Assembly: GCA_030068075.1 (NCBI GenBank)
Contig: CM057839.1
Location: 55,146,960 to 55,210,959 of the forward strand
DNA: 64,000 nt
Source of the DNA: Paguma larvata
Taxonomy: Eukaryota > Chordata > Mammalia > Carnivora > Viverridae
Reading direction: 5' to 3'
Positions 43,905-55,723 of this stretch are shown here, in pieces. Made by a program: the position numbers and the translations under genes. The notes under the pieces are model-generated. The model saw only the letters and a program-made list of their open reading frames with translations, had not been told where the DNA came from and did not search any database. The stretch's first letter is position 1. Each line of letters starts with the position of its first letter.

Positions 43905-44055
43905 AGATACAATAAGGAAGGCAACATGCTACAGAAAAAAACAATGACCTCTGCCCTTAGCTCACTGCATGACCTTGGAGAAATCCTTATATCTGTAATC
44001 TCAAAACTTGGTTTGGTCATGTGTATCATGATGATGAGGCAGCTGTGAACTCTAT
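43905..44055 (+). repeat. MIR-like SINE
   Basis: 'cttagctcactgcatgaccttggagaaatcc' then tctgtaatctcaaaacttgg is MIR core-like; its acceptor end is degraded. Confidence 0.45.
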
Positions 44056-45690
44056 CCCACAAACTCGGGTGCACTAGATACTGTTACATCCTTTTATTCA
44101 TTTAAAGTCAGGAAGACCAAGACCCCACCTTGGAGGCAGGAAATTTAGTGTTAATCTTATTGATAGGCTCCTGCCTCCCCCATGAACATCTGAGAAAGGG
44201 TCCTCTGTCTTCAGCCCATCAGCTGGGCTCGTGCTAGGTCGTCTGTTGAGGTCCTTTGAAGGTGGGTCATTCTGCTACTTCTTTGCCAAACAAGCATAGG
44301 GTCTCAGTCGGGCACGGGAGCCCCCATGCAGACCGTCCATCTGCCTTTGGTGTTCTAGCTAGACATTCCCTTCTAAGGCCTGGTCACCTCCTAGAGGTGC
44401 TGCAAGGGACAGAGGCTCAGGTCACTGACAGTTCACCCCTGTCCTTGTCCCAGACCTGAGAGAGGCCCCCTGTCTACTATGTTATCACAGCTTCTACCAC
44501 TTTCCACCTTAGAGACATTCATTCCTCTCCTCTCTTCCTGAGAAGATAGAGCATAATCCCCTGCAGGCTTTTAAGAGCTGATGTTGGGAAACCGGAGGTG
44601 GTAGTGGGGTTATCTCCAAGAAACTTCTGCCGTGGGCGTTGAAGCAAGAGAACCCAAAAGCCCAGCCACTTTCCAAAATCAAAAGAGAGGGTAAAAATCC
44701 AAGGAAAATCCAATACAAATGAATGTTTCCATGAATACTACCTTAAGTCAGTAAGACTAGCTCGGACGAGTCTTAATTTTTTCTCCCTAAGAACCCCTTC
44801 CGTATTATCATTTTATTCTGCTCCCCAAAATATTTAAACTATTTCTCCGAAAGGTAAGTTATTAAGTAATTGCTTGTACAGATTTATTTTAGCTAAATGT
44901 AGTGTCTGCTAGACTTTTTGAAATAATGACTTTCAGGTCACAAGGGTCCTTTCCTTTCCAGGCTGTCACTGCTCATACAAGGAAGGTCAAGGCAAATCCT
45001 CCCGTGTTCTATTTCAGAAACGGCCTTTAAGGAAGCCAGAAAAATGCACAGGGCAACGAGGCAGAGGTGGATACGGCCCCCCAGCCTCTCCATCGTCCCT
45101 GGATGAGGCTCACATCCTTGGAGAGGTGAGCCAGCGCCATGGTTTCGTTTCACCGAAGAACTTTTTCCCTTTGTGGATCAGTCTTCTTAGGACAAGTATG
45201 AGGAAGCAGCCTGGTTGGAAACACCCAGACTGCATGATCTCTGTTTACAGACTGGTCTCGGAACACCAAACCTTCTTCCCATGAGAGCAGGTGGGGTCCC
45301 TGAGACCCAAGGGATGTTATAACCACCCCCTACTACCACGGGGGTGGGCAGAAGCCAACTGTCCAGTGTAGGCAGAGCCCCTCTCCCGGGAGGGTATCAT
45401 CCAGTTTGTTGTTCGGGCAACCCTCGGTGAACACACCAGTCATTTCATAACACGGGCTCCTTGCAAAACCATGACGATTACTTCCAGACGGCCATTCAGA
45501 CCTTCAGCGGTGCCTGGCGAGAGAATTCTATCAAAAGCTATAGGCCAACTTCACAGTTCTGCTTCTCTTGGGCCCTTTCTGCTGCTTCGGCTGATTCTTT
45601 CCCCTTAATCCTTCCCACAGTGTTTCAAAACCTTAAATCAATTTCCCACTCCTTTATAGCCTTGCTATTTCAGAGTGTGGCTCTGATACC
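44056..45690. other. Unassigned DNA
   Basis: 1.6 kb of moderate GC without a repeat family I can name. No exon with consensus flanks was identified by eye. Confidence 0.4.
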
Positions 45691-45691
45691 A

Positions 45692-45828
45692 GCATTATTT
45701 ATATCACCAGGAAGCTGATTAGCAGTACAGTATCTCAGACCCCTCTCCAGACATACCAAACCAGAATCTGCTTCGTAACAAGACCCTCGGTGATTCATAC
45801 GCACAGAAAGTTTGAGAAGCATGGTCCC
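45692..45828. repeat. MER20-like hAT remnant
   Basis: 'atatcaccaggaagctgattagcag', 'gtatctcagacccctctccagacatacc', 'agaatctgc' and 'aagtttgagaagcatgg' match MER20 in order. Non-autonomous DNA transposon fossil. Confidence 0.65.
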
Positions 45829-46443
45829 CTGGCATTGCTTCTTGGACTATCTGTGGTAAGAGCCAGTGTTCTAAATTTCCAATCCACCTAGGACCAGCAC
45901 TTTCATAAAGTAATTCAACATGAATTACTAGAAAACTGAATTTGAAAATACATAAACTACTCCATTATTTTATCGTCAGTCTCGGCAAACTTCAAATTAC
46001 CTTTCAGCACATGTAACTGGAGCAAAAACAGAACAAAAGGAAAAGAATCACAGAAACTATGCAGGCTTATTGAAATGTGGATGTCTACAATGAATGAAGA
46101 AAATCTGTATTATGCTTATAACTTTTTGCGGTTGTAACTACACAAAAAATTAGGAGTGAAATAGTTCTCTCAATATTAAATGCATCCATCTCTGCTCTCA
46201 GTGAATATTGTATATATCGATATTTAAAGTGTTTCAGATGACAAATACATTTGCCTCTTCCTTGTTACCTACATTGCATTGACAGAAACTATTTGCCAAG
46301 GAGAATCTATACCTAAACTATTTCTGTTTTGCCTTAATGACACACATAGAGCTATCAGTCTCAAAGAGGTAAGTTAATAAGAATGGAAGAAGAGATTTCA
46401 AAGGAATGTTAGCAAGAAAATAAGGCATGTGAGGCTGTATTTT
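45829..46443. other. Unassigned AT-rich DNA
   Basis: Nothing recognised. Confidence 0.35.
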
Positions 46444-46460
46444 CGAAAGGTTTTTCTTTT

Positions 46461-46651
46461 TAAAGTTTATTTACTTTGAAAGAGAGAGCAAGCTGAGGAG
46501 GGTCAGAGAAAGAGAGAGAGAGAGAGAGGGAAGGAGAGAATCCTAAGCAGGCTCCACACCAGCAGTGCTCAAACTCACGAACTCGGTGATGATGATCTGA
46601 CCCAAAATCTAGAGTTGGACCCTTAACCGACTGAGCCACTGAGGTGCCCCT
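46461..46651 (-). mobile_element. SINEC, reverse
   Basis: Tail tttaaagtttatttactttgaaagag, GA tract, reduced body (caggctccacaccagcagtgctc, missing part), head complement gagccactgaggtgcccc. Flanked by GAAAGGTT.TT duplications. Confidence 0.9.
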
Positions 46652-46668
46652 TGAAAGGTTATTTTTAA

Positions 46669-47545
46669 CCTTGCATCAGTATCCGTTCTTCTGGAGAATT
46701 CTTGGCCATTCTTGGATAAACTTGCCTCGTTCTTATTTATTTATTTGTTTGTTTGTTTTTAGGTCAACATTTCCATGCATAATTTCATTTAACCTTTTAA
46801 CAACTTTAGTTCCTAACTTCAGTCAGTACTATTTCCATCGCTGTCAAAGAAAGCGACCTGAGATTCACCTGGGCTTGAACCGGAGAGAGCTCCCCACAGG
46901 CCCCTGTTAAACGCTGAGTGCAGGTTAAGTGGCAGGTGTGATAAAAACATCACTGCCAGGAATGTCATCTCCCTTCATTCTTTTGCTGCAGATTTCCTTC
47001 AAAAATTGAAAGCGTGTAAGTTATTAAAATTGCCTGATGTTGCCTGCAGGCGTTTAGGTTCTCTCTCTTTTCAGTCTAAAAGTAATTATGGAACAATAAC
47101 GCTGCCATAGAAAAGTGAAAGTTAGAGTCGTTAATTCTTTATTATTTCTATTTCTCTTCTTTTCTTGTGTATGTTGTTTTGAAATTATAGTGGATTTATC
47201 TCAGTGTAGAGGTCAGCACCAGAATAAGAGTGCTATTTTGTTTAGAGAGCGTGTGTAGAAATCGTACAATAAAAAAATGGTCATGTTTTGTATGTTAAAA
47301 TTATTTTATAGATATTATGTATTGTAAAAGGGCCAGCAACTTGATGATACGCACTCATCATATCCTGACTTAGAAGAAACACGTTTTATCCATCTGAGAG
47401 TTTATGATGAAAGGTTAACCATTCATTTTTTTCTCTAATTTGAGTTAATTGATTTTGTTAGTATAATTGTTATTAGTATAATTGTTATTCTGACACTTCC
47501 TGATAGTGTAGTGATCAAAATGTAAAGATAATTATTACTTGATTT
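46669..47545. other. Unassigned AT-rich DNA
   Basis: Contains a (TTTA/TTTG)n run at 46735-46760 and a direct repeat of tagtataattgttatt at 47459-47490. No exon recognised. Confidence 0.4.
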
Positions 47546-47561
47546 CAAGACTTAGCATATA

Positions 47562-47788
47562 GTGTGGTGCCTGGGTGGCTCAGTTTGTTAAGTGTCCAAC
47601 TTTGGCTCAGGTCGTGATCTTGTGGTTTGTGAGTTCAAGCCCCACGTCGAGCTCTGTACCGACAGCTCAGAGCCTGGAGCCTGCTTCAGATTCTGTGTCT
47701 CCCTCTCTCTCCCTCTCCCATGCTCATGCTCTGTCTCTCTCTGTCTCTCAGTAATAAATAAGTGCTAAAAAATTTTTTAATTAAAACA
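47562..47788 (+). mobile_element. SINEC
   Basis: Head gtggtgcctgggtggctcag through gctctgtaccgacagctcagagcc to a tail agtaataaataagtgct. Flanked by AAGACTTA.CATA duplications at 47548-47560 and 47791-47803, i.e. it landed next to the left edge of an L1. Confidence 0.95.
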
Positions 47789-47803
47789 AAAGACTTAACA
47801 TAA

Positions 47804-48240
47804 AGCTACAGTAGTCAAGACTATGGTTTTGGAGAAAGGGTAGACATACAGAATGATAGAACAGAATGGAGTCCAAAAATAGACTCAGACATATATGGTC
47901 AGTTGAGTTTTTGACAAAGATAGAAAGACAATTCACTGAATTCACTGGAGAAAGGACAGCTTTTTCAACAAATGTGCTGGAACAGTTGGATATCTACCTA
48001 AAAAAAATAAATAAACCTTGATCCATACTTCGCTCCATATATAAAAACGAACTCCTACATGTACATGTAAAATCTAAAACTTCTAGAAGAAAACACAGGA
48101 GAAAAACCTTTGTGACCTCTGGGTTATGAATGGATACTTTAGAAATGACATAAAATCCACTATCCATAGAAAAATGACATAGCAAACTTTACTGAAAGTT
48201 AAGAACTTCTACTTTTTGAAAGACTCTGTTAAGAGACTTT
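47804..48240 (+). mobile_element. L1 LINE ORF2 fragment, left piece
   Basis: 'aagctacagtagtcaagactatggt', 'gtcagttgagtttttgacaaag', 'tttttcaacaaatgtgctggaac' and 'aaaaacctttgtgacc' are conserved ORF2 3' sequence. A degenerate copy with frame breaks; split by a SINEC from 48485 onward. Confidence 0.85.
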
Positions 48241-48252
48241 GAAGACAATTCA

Positions 48253-48484
48253 TTTTTTTATTTTTTTTTATTTTTTTTTTTAACGTCTATTTATTCTTGA
48301 GAGACGTAGAGACAGAGCGTGAGCAGGGGAAGGGCAGAGAAAGAAGGAGACACAGAATCTGAAGCAGGCTCCAGGCTCCGAGCTGTCAGCACAGAGCCCG
48401 ATGCGGGGCTCGAACTCACAGACCGCGAGATCATGACCTGAGCCGAAGTCGGCCACCCAACCAACTGAGCCACCCAGGCGCCCC
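48253..48484 (-). mobile_element. SINEC, reverse, nested in an L1
   Basis: Long T-rich tail, near-consensus body (ggctcgaactcacagaccgcgagatc) and head complement gagccacccaggcgcccc. Exact 12-bp target duplications GAAGACAATTCA lie at 48241-48252 and 48485-48496. Low divergence points to a young insertion. Confidence 0.97.
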
Positions 48485-49285
48485 GAAGACAATTCAGACC
48501 AGGAGAAAATATTTCCAAATTACATACCTGATAAAAGTCTTGTTTCCATAATGTATAAAGAACTCTCAAAAGTCAATAGTAGGAAAACAACACTTTTTTA
48601 ATAAAAATATGGAGAACAGATTTGAATACCCCATTGACCAAGGATGATAACTGGTGGCCGATAAGGACACGAAAAGATGGGGATCGCTAATACCAAGAGT
48701 CATTAGGAAAAATGCAAATTAAAACCTCAGTGAGGTTCACACCTACTAGGATGACTGAAATGTAGAGACACGCAATGACCTGATAGCATCAAACACAGAC
48801 GAGGAGTAACTGCACTGCTCACAGGTTCCTGGTGGGAATACGAAATGGGACAGCCACTTCGAGAAAGAAAGAAATAGGACAGCCACTTATAAAGTAACCA
48901 TCCACTTGCCATATGACCTAGCAATCCCACTCCGAAGTATTTATCCAAGTGAACTGAAAATTTATGCTCCCATAAAAACCTGTATTAAAGCGAGTTTATT
49001 CATAATTGCCCCAAATAAGCAAAAGCGCAAGTTTCCCCCAGCTGGGGAATGAATAAACAAATACGATACATCCACACAATAGAATACGACTCAGCAATGA
49101 CAAAGGAATGAGTTGCTGGTCTATGTAACAATGTGCATGAATCTCAAAAGGGCATAATGCCAAGTGGAAGAAGGGCTGTGATACACCAATATGCCTTTGT
49201 CAAAACGCGCAGGACTGTTTACTAATCGGGGAATTTTATCGTATTTTACTGTATATCTTAAAGAAGAAAAAGAATAATAATTAAA
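48485..49285 (+). mobile_element. L1 LINE ORF2 3' end and 3' UTR, right piece
   Basis: Continues 'caggagaaaatatttccaaattacatacctgataaaag', 'aaatgcaaattaaaacctcagtgagg', 'tgggaatacgaaatgggacagcc', 'atgacctagcaatcccactcc', 'agaatacgactcagcaatgac' and a short 3' UTR ending 'tattttactgtatatctta'. A local duplication of 'gggacagccactt' is present at 48848-48898. Confidence 0.85.
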
Positions 49286-50260
49286 AAAACACACATGGCG
49301 ACGACACGAAGGACTGGGCTCTGTGTCTGGATCTGGTCTGCCTCTGCCTCTCCGAGTTTTTAACAACTCCCTCCCACGGGTTCTACATGCAATCATTTGA
49401 CTAAATATATTGCTCTGAGTGAATTTAGAGCTTCAGGTTATCCACCACAAGTTAAACTAATAAAAAGAAGTCAAGAAAGCAAATTATTTTCCATCTCTTC
49501 TTGTTTAACCCTTTCTTCCAAGTCTCACTTACGGTTACCTTCTCCTCAGACCACCCACGAGGATTGGTACCCTGTTGGTGTTGACTCTCCGTTCTGGAGT
49601 GGTATTCTCAATTTCCAGTACTTTGCAATCACCACTTACCTGCCTGGGAAGCTCAGATCTCAGATCTCAGTTTCAGCTCAGACTTTTTCTTAAACTCTGT
49701 TCTAAATCTTAGGACAATCTTTTTTTTTTTTTTATTTTAATGTTTTGTGGGTCAGGAATTAAGGAAGGGCTCAGCTGGGTGGTTAGTATCCATCTCCAAG
49801 GTATCAGCTCTGTTGCTGGAACTGGAGGAGCTACTCGATGGTGGCTCCTTCACTCACCTATTTCCATGTGGGAGGGGACAATTAACAGCTGGTGCGGACT
49901 TTTGGCCGGTAGCTCAGCTGGGCCAGTCAATCAGAGCATCTACCCATATTCCCTCCATAGATGTGATCTGGGATTCTTGTGACATGCCCACAAAAATGAC
50001 ACAGCATGGGGGGGGGGGAGGCAGTCACGTGCCCCAGAAGAATGAAGAATGGATTTTAGCACTCTCCTGGGGTTACATGTGGGATTTAAGTATGATACTA
50101 CATCCTTAATGCATCTTTGAATGATTGCTCTGAGCAGAGCTGTGTGGCCAACTGGAATAGTCACGTAAGAATCATTATCTGTGATAGAAATAAGCTTTTC
50201 CATTCTTTAGTCTACTCTGTTTTCAAGTCTCTTAGCTACAGCACGTTAACCTGGCTCTAA
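49286..50260. other. Unassigned DNA with poly(T) and poly(G) runs
   Basis: T(13)-type run at 49719-49732 and G(10) run at 50008-50017. No family or exon recognised. Confidence 0.4.
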
Positions 50261-50264
50261 CTCC

Positions 50265-50345
50265 TACATCCATCTTATAGACAAGGAAATGAGGCTTGAG
50301 AGATCATCCAATTTCCTAAGTTTATTCAGCTAGAGTGGAAACCTC
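50265..50345 (-). repeat. MIR-like SINE, reverse
   Basis: 'catcttatagacaaggaaatgaggcttgagag' followed by tccaatttcctaag and cagctagagtgg fits reverse MIR. Confidence 0.55.
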
Positions 50346-50868
50346 CAGGTAATTCCACTCCAGGTATTAGAGACTGTATTCTTTTCCCCCTGAAATTGGC
50401 TTTGTTTTGCTTTCTCTTCTCAGAATTTCAAATATTTCCATTAACTTTCATATGAGTTTACTGCTCCTCGAAGGCAATTAATAAAAATTTTAAGTCAATA
50501 TAAGGCTTAGGTTCTGGAAGGTGAAGTGCTAATAATAAATAAAATATTGAACATTATTTCTTTTAAATAATGATCTCTTTCTTATCAGAATGTTACTATC
50601 ACGTTAGCTTTTGAGAAAACCACAGTTAGTTTCCATCCATTGAAAACCATGGTCCCAGTGATAGTGAGCACCCTAGGGAAAGCAAAGATGATGCACAGCT
50701 GAAAAGAATCTAAGGTAGACATCAGTAACTTATGCCTTATATAGTCAGATGAAAATATTATGCATACATATTCATATGAAATATTCTATAAAAATTTTGA
50801 AGGACTTGATAGTTGTGTTAGCAATCATGACCCCTGGGAAGAATGTTTTGTAGTAATTTTAACACTCA
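50346..50868. other. Unassigned AT-rich DNA
   Basis: Nothing recognised. Confidence 0.35.
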
Positions 50869-50869
50869 C

Positions 50870-50960
50870 TCTTGACTCCAACAATCATCCCATGAGGTAG
50901 ATAATTGTAACAATTTCAGATATGAGGAAAGAGACAGATGAAGTAACTCTACAGGATGTA
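50870..50960 (-). repeat. MIR/L2-like remnant, reverse
   Basis: 'caatcatcccatgaggtagataattgtaacaatttcagatatgaggaaagagac' resembles the reverse MIR middle (cctatgaggtaggtattattatc..cagatgaggaaac). Confidence 0.5.
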
Positions 50961-53195
50961 GTAACTCTTGGATACACCTCCAGGAGGCGTTTACCTGTTA
51001 GGTAACAGCTCATCAAGCCTGCCTCTCTGACAGGTGTGGTTAGATGAGACGAAATGGGGTCTCCATCCTCAAGACTCCACCCAAAGTTCTCCAGTTCTCT
51101 TCGTCAGCCATGAAATCTGATGAGTGGTCTTGTGCTGAGAGCTGTGGGCAAATTTAAAAAGAGCCAGGACATAAAAAGGAAGCCAAATCTACATCCTCTT
51201 CCAAATGCTTTATGATGACCTTTGAGTGTATTTCCTACAGATAGTTCTTTTTTTCTTTAGAGCGCACATGAAAAGTAAAATAGTTAAGAAGCAAAAAAAG
51301 ACATTGCTAGTAGAAATTGCAGGTAACTAAATGCATAGAGCTTTTGAATGTCAACCCAAGAAGGATTGGACAAGGGAAGGAAGACAGGCCACCTGCAGGT
51401 GTCTTCACCATTATCAAGTAGTGCCCAGTTCTCAAAGGTGAGCTGAGCAGCGTGGAGCTATCTGTCATCTCCAGATTGGATATACTCAGGAGTCTTATTG
51501 ATTTTGCTTTAAATTTAAAAGGGATTGGTGCCCTGCAACAGTTTTGTGTTCTTAGAAGGATAAGCTTTGTTCACCATGGAGTACATTTAAATGTGATCAA
51601 GATGAATAACCTAGTGGTTATTAATACCTGGTGCTAATAACCAGTTAGGAGAATACTTTAGATAATTATTCATAGCTTCATTTTGTCATGTAAACATTCC
51701 AAGAACCCGAACCACTGAAATCTCTGTCTGCAGATACCCAGGCCCTAATTATATGCTTGGAGATGGGTGAGGCCTCAATCGTCCCTATCCTTGTAGGACT
51801 GAGTAGGAGGTGGGTTGTTTGGATCCAGACTTAGATACAGGGTACAAGAGAGGATTCAATTACTACAAACAGGGTGTGGGTTGGGAATTGGTCTCAGGGT
51901 CAAAACACAAACCCAGCTCTCAGAATTGGGGAAGTAGCCTGAAGTCAGATCAGCAACTGGAGGATTGACCCTCTGGCCAAGAACGTAGGTCTCAAGTACT
52001 TTAAGTCCATCAATTTAAGGTCTGGGTGTATCCTTCAGGCTGGGGCAGGACTGAACCTAAATATGAGGACGTTACTGCCCAACTAGTGAAGAAGAAGGAT
52101 AAAGAGCTTAGGAACCCAAACGGAACCAGCCACAGGGAGTGGTTTGCTCCCATCAATTGTGGGGAGACAATTGAACCCTAGAGATTTGTTCCTTTAAGAT
52201 GAGTTTATAAAATAAATCTTTGCAAATAGGTACTCTGAACTAGCTTTTCTTTTGGGGATAGGTCTCAAATATAAATTAACATATCATTTAGGGCAATGTT
52301 TACTACCCCTCCCATCTAATGATAAACCAAAAAATCCTTTAGAACAGTCATCCCCTGAACATATTTTAAAAGTTGCATAAAACTATCCATAATTTTTGAG
52401 TACTTGCATTTACTTTAATCTGTTTATAAGCAATATGCCTGCTCAATTTTCCTAAAATATTTTATATATCAAAAAACAGAAACAAAGATAGAAACTTAAA
52501 AGGATGAAGTAAAGAATACATAGAAATTCTAATACGGCGCCGTTATCCCAATAGATTATCTTAGGCCCCCTTGGGAGTGAACACATTCCGTTTTGGAGAT
52601 CCCTCCTTTAGAATACCAATGAGGAATTACATGGTCTGAATGGCATGACCGAGTTTTCAAACTGCTTACACACGGTCCGGCAACATGATTTTCCTTCCTC
52701 CCATGCATTAATTTGACACTGCAGGCCCCACAGAGCTCTATCTTGGGTATTCTGAATTATTCTGACTGAAGGCAGACACCACCGGCCTCAGAGGGCAATG
52801 TTGTTCTGCCCTGATCATCATATCGAAGTCAGAGCGTGCTGATTTATCTTCTGCACAGAAAGTATTAGGCTCCAGCTGCTGAGGTCAAAGGCCAAATGAA
52901 ACATGACCAGATGCTGAATCCAGGAATTCCTCTAGCACCTGGGGCTCAGGTTCAGAACAGACTGTATCTCCTCTCTGGCCATCTGGGGTCCTGGGATCAG
53001 CGGACAAGCACAGCTGGGCTCAAATATGCTGTGAACGTCATACTAATGTCGCCTTGTCAGGACTTCAGGATCGTGGCTGTTGGCGCCCCCAGGTCCTTAA
53101 ACATGTGAGCCTGAGCCTCAGACACCAGCAGAGTCCCCGCTGAGCCCGCAAACTTGCTGAGGAATTCAGACAAGCATTTCGATGTCTACTTCTCC
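50961..53195. other. Unassigned DNA, long stretch without SINEC
   Basis: 2.2 kb with no family recognised. It forms part of a SINEC-free stretch from about 48.5 to 55.35 kb. No exon could be supported by eye. Confidence 0.45.
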
Positions 53196-53199
53196 ATAG

Positions 53200-53360
53200 A
53201 CTTTTAAAATAACATTGTTTTTTGAGATATGATTCACATTCCATGAAATTCACCCCACGTAAACCAAGACAGTGGTTTTTAATATATTCACAGCTATGCG
53301 CAACCATCACCACAATCAATTTTAAGACATTGTCATCACTCCGAAAAGAAACCGTTAACA
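53200..53360 (-). mobile_element. L1 LINE 3' UTR fragment, reverse
   Basis: 'gagatatgattcacattccatgaaattcacccc', 'cagtggtttttaatatattcacagctatgcgcaaccatcaccacaatcaatttt' and 'ccgaaaagaaacc' are the reverse L1M 3' UTR. Confidence 0.8.
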
Positions 53361-54635
53361 GTCGATCTCCCTAAAGCCCTGCCATTATTTAATCAGCCCA
53401 AAAGATCCTCTGTCGTGTGTCTCTTTTTCAAGTTTCAAATTCTCAGATGAGAGAATCTGTTCTGGTGAGACGTCTTTCCTTAAGAGAGTCCCTGGAAACA
53501 GAGTGGCACAGCACAAATGCTATCAGTGGGTGCCCGTCCCTTTGTTGGGAGTTACACGAAGATAGTACATTGACCTCCTGAGCTTCTGCAGGACGCTCTT
53601 AACTTTTCTGCCTGCCTTGGGGCTCTCCACTCTTCTTGCCACCACCAGATCATCCAAGAGAATCTTCTGAGACAGGGAGTGTGAGATCACATTCCTGACG
53701 TTAGGCGTGATCTCTCCTGAAGGAAGTGAGCTTCCTAGAATCGATTTTGCATGGAAACTTGAAACTGGAAGATAGACCTAAAGCAGGCAGGTGAGGGAGC
53801 TGGGCCTTTCTCCAGTCTCTCATAACCAGAAAAGTATGAAGAATTAACCCTTACAGAAAATAATTTGAGTGATTATTCTCTCAGCTCTCCTGAGTCCATA
53901 GCTAGTTGCATTCTAGACACACAGTAGAGAAGTTGATTTATTAAAAATGCATTGGATGCCTGAAGGCATTAAGGATTAGTTTTTTGAGGGAACTCTGGTT
54001 GAGAAGGGTCAGTGGGCTTTGAGGAGGCTAGAGGTCTAGGCATGCATTTCTGAGTGGTGGCTGTCCAAGGGGTACTCCCCCTACCCCCATCCATTCTCAC
54101 TAACCTAAGCACATCCGTGTGCAGACATGCGGAAGCTTCACACACCCAAGCACTAAGGAAGGACCTGGAACTGAATGGGACCCCACTTGCACATCCTGAG
54201 AGCAAACCAACTTTTATAAATTGTATAATCCTATTCTGTTTATTTTTGTTGTACCTGAGCTTAATCAAATCTTGCTTAATATCTTTGTCAGATCTTGGGA
54301 TTACCGAACCATTGGAAGGGCCCTCTGTCTGGTTTGGTCCAGAGATCTCTTGGAGACCTGAGTAATGCTGGAGGTGACTACCATGGGCCCATTAAAAAGT
54401 AAAAGTGAATCTTGGGGAATTTAATGGGGATTTTATTTCGATTCTTAATCATAGAGGATCTGGATATTTTCTTGAAGATAAGGAAAGCAGAGATACCTAA
54501 TTAAAACTCTCTCAGAAGCTCACCATCATCTGTAGGGTAGCATGTAAACTTCTATGCGTCACTCACCAGCCAGTCAGTCACAGTGTGGTCCTAGCTCTCC
54601 TTCTGTTCCCTCTGAAACAGCCCATATCCTAAACA
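53361..54635. other. Unassigned DNA
   Basis: Nothing recognised. Overlapping frames at 53969-54268 (-) and 54054-54365 (+) have no recognisable domain. Confidence 0.4.
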
Positions 54636-54639
54636 CACA

Positions 54640-54960
54640 TATACCTTAAACCTGCACCTTTCTCCCCCTGCTCTCTTTGCTCATGCTATCCGCCTCTCTC
54701 CCACTCGTTCTTCAAGACCCTGTTCAATGTCACCCCTACTATGAAACTATTCACCCATCCCCTCTCCTCCCTACAAAATTAGAACTCTCTATTCAAAGCC
54801 CCCATAGCCCTTTATACTCAATTCTATTGCATCACTCTCCACATTATTAACATCACTGCCTCCTGCCAAAAACGTGTATTTCCCAAGGATAAGGATGTCT
54901 CCACATCAGGCAAAACGTGTCTTCATCACAGGTGTCAAAGAACATTATTCGGTGAAGGCA
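54640..54960 (+). repeat. L2-like LINE 3' region
   Basis: 'cgttcttcaagaccctgttcaatgtcacccctactatgaaac' through 'ccctttatactcaattctattgcatcactc' to 'aaggataaggatgtctccacatc' follows the forward L2 3' region. Diverged. Confidence 0.5.
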
Positions 54961-55345
54961 CCTAAAGAAATTGCACCGATAGTGTTTTCTGTTAGGAGAA
55001 AGTCCACTGGTTATTTCTAGCAATCAAATATAAGAGGCAATGCTTGCTTCTAATTTGAAAAAACCAAAGAATTTTCCCAGAAACCTTCCCGAGAAACTGT
55101 CATCACATTACAACAACTATTCTGATAAATTCAAAAGAAACGACTTTTGCCTGAGTTACTCTGGTAACTGAGGGTAAGGGATGGCTACTTGAGTGGAACC
55201 ATTGAGATTAGTCTTTTTATTATTGAATTTCACTGAAACAAAATGCCAGCATTATTCTGTGCTGCACAAAATCTTCTAAGGAAGGCTAAGGCTAAGTACT
55301 GTAGGGGTGACGGTCAAGTGTTTTTTTTTTCCTGTTCTAAAATTT
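54961..55345. other. Unassigned DNA
   Basis: Nothing recognised; T(10) run at 55321-55330. Confidence 0.35.
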
Positions 55346-55350
55346 TTATT

Positions 55351-55562
55351 GAGGCACCTGGGTGGCTCAGTCGGTTGAGCATCTGACTTCGGCTCAGGTT
55401 ATGATCTCACGGTTCATGGGTTCGAGCTCCGCATCGGGCCCTGTGCTGACAGCTTGGAGCCTGGAGCCTGCTTTGGATTCTGTTTCTCCCTCTCTCTCTG
55501 CCCCTCCCCCACTCGTGCTCTCTCTCTCTCTCTCTCTCTCTCAAAAATACACATTAAAAAAT
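55351..55562 (+). mobile_element. SINEC (left arm of a tail-to-tail inverted pair)
   Basis: Head aggcacctgggtggctcagt, near-consensus body, (CT)n tract of 13 units (55518-55542) and tail aaaaatacacattaaaaaa. It meets a reverse SINEC tail within a few bases. Confidence 0.94.
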
Positions 55563-55723
55563 CATTTCTTTCTTTATTTATTTTGAGAGCAGGGCAGACA
55601 GAGGAAGAGAGAGAATCTTGGGCAGGTTCCACGCCCAGCATGGACAGTCTCACTACTGTGGGATCCTGACATTAGCAGAAATCAAGAGTCGGACCCTTAG
55701 CTGACTGAGCCACCCAGGCACCC
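55563..55723 (-). mobile_element. SINEC, reverse, partial (right arm of inverted pair)
   Basis: Short reverse copy (161 bp) with tail tttctttctttatttattttgag, reduced body and head complement gagccacccaggcaccc. With the forward copy at 55351 it can fold into an imperfect long hairpin. Confidence 0.9.

Noticed and set aside
47804..49285. Possible intact L1 ORF2 (retrotransposition-competent)
   Set aside because: Only the 3' part is present, with frame breaks and a SINEC inside; 5' end and ORF1 are missing.
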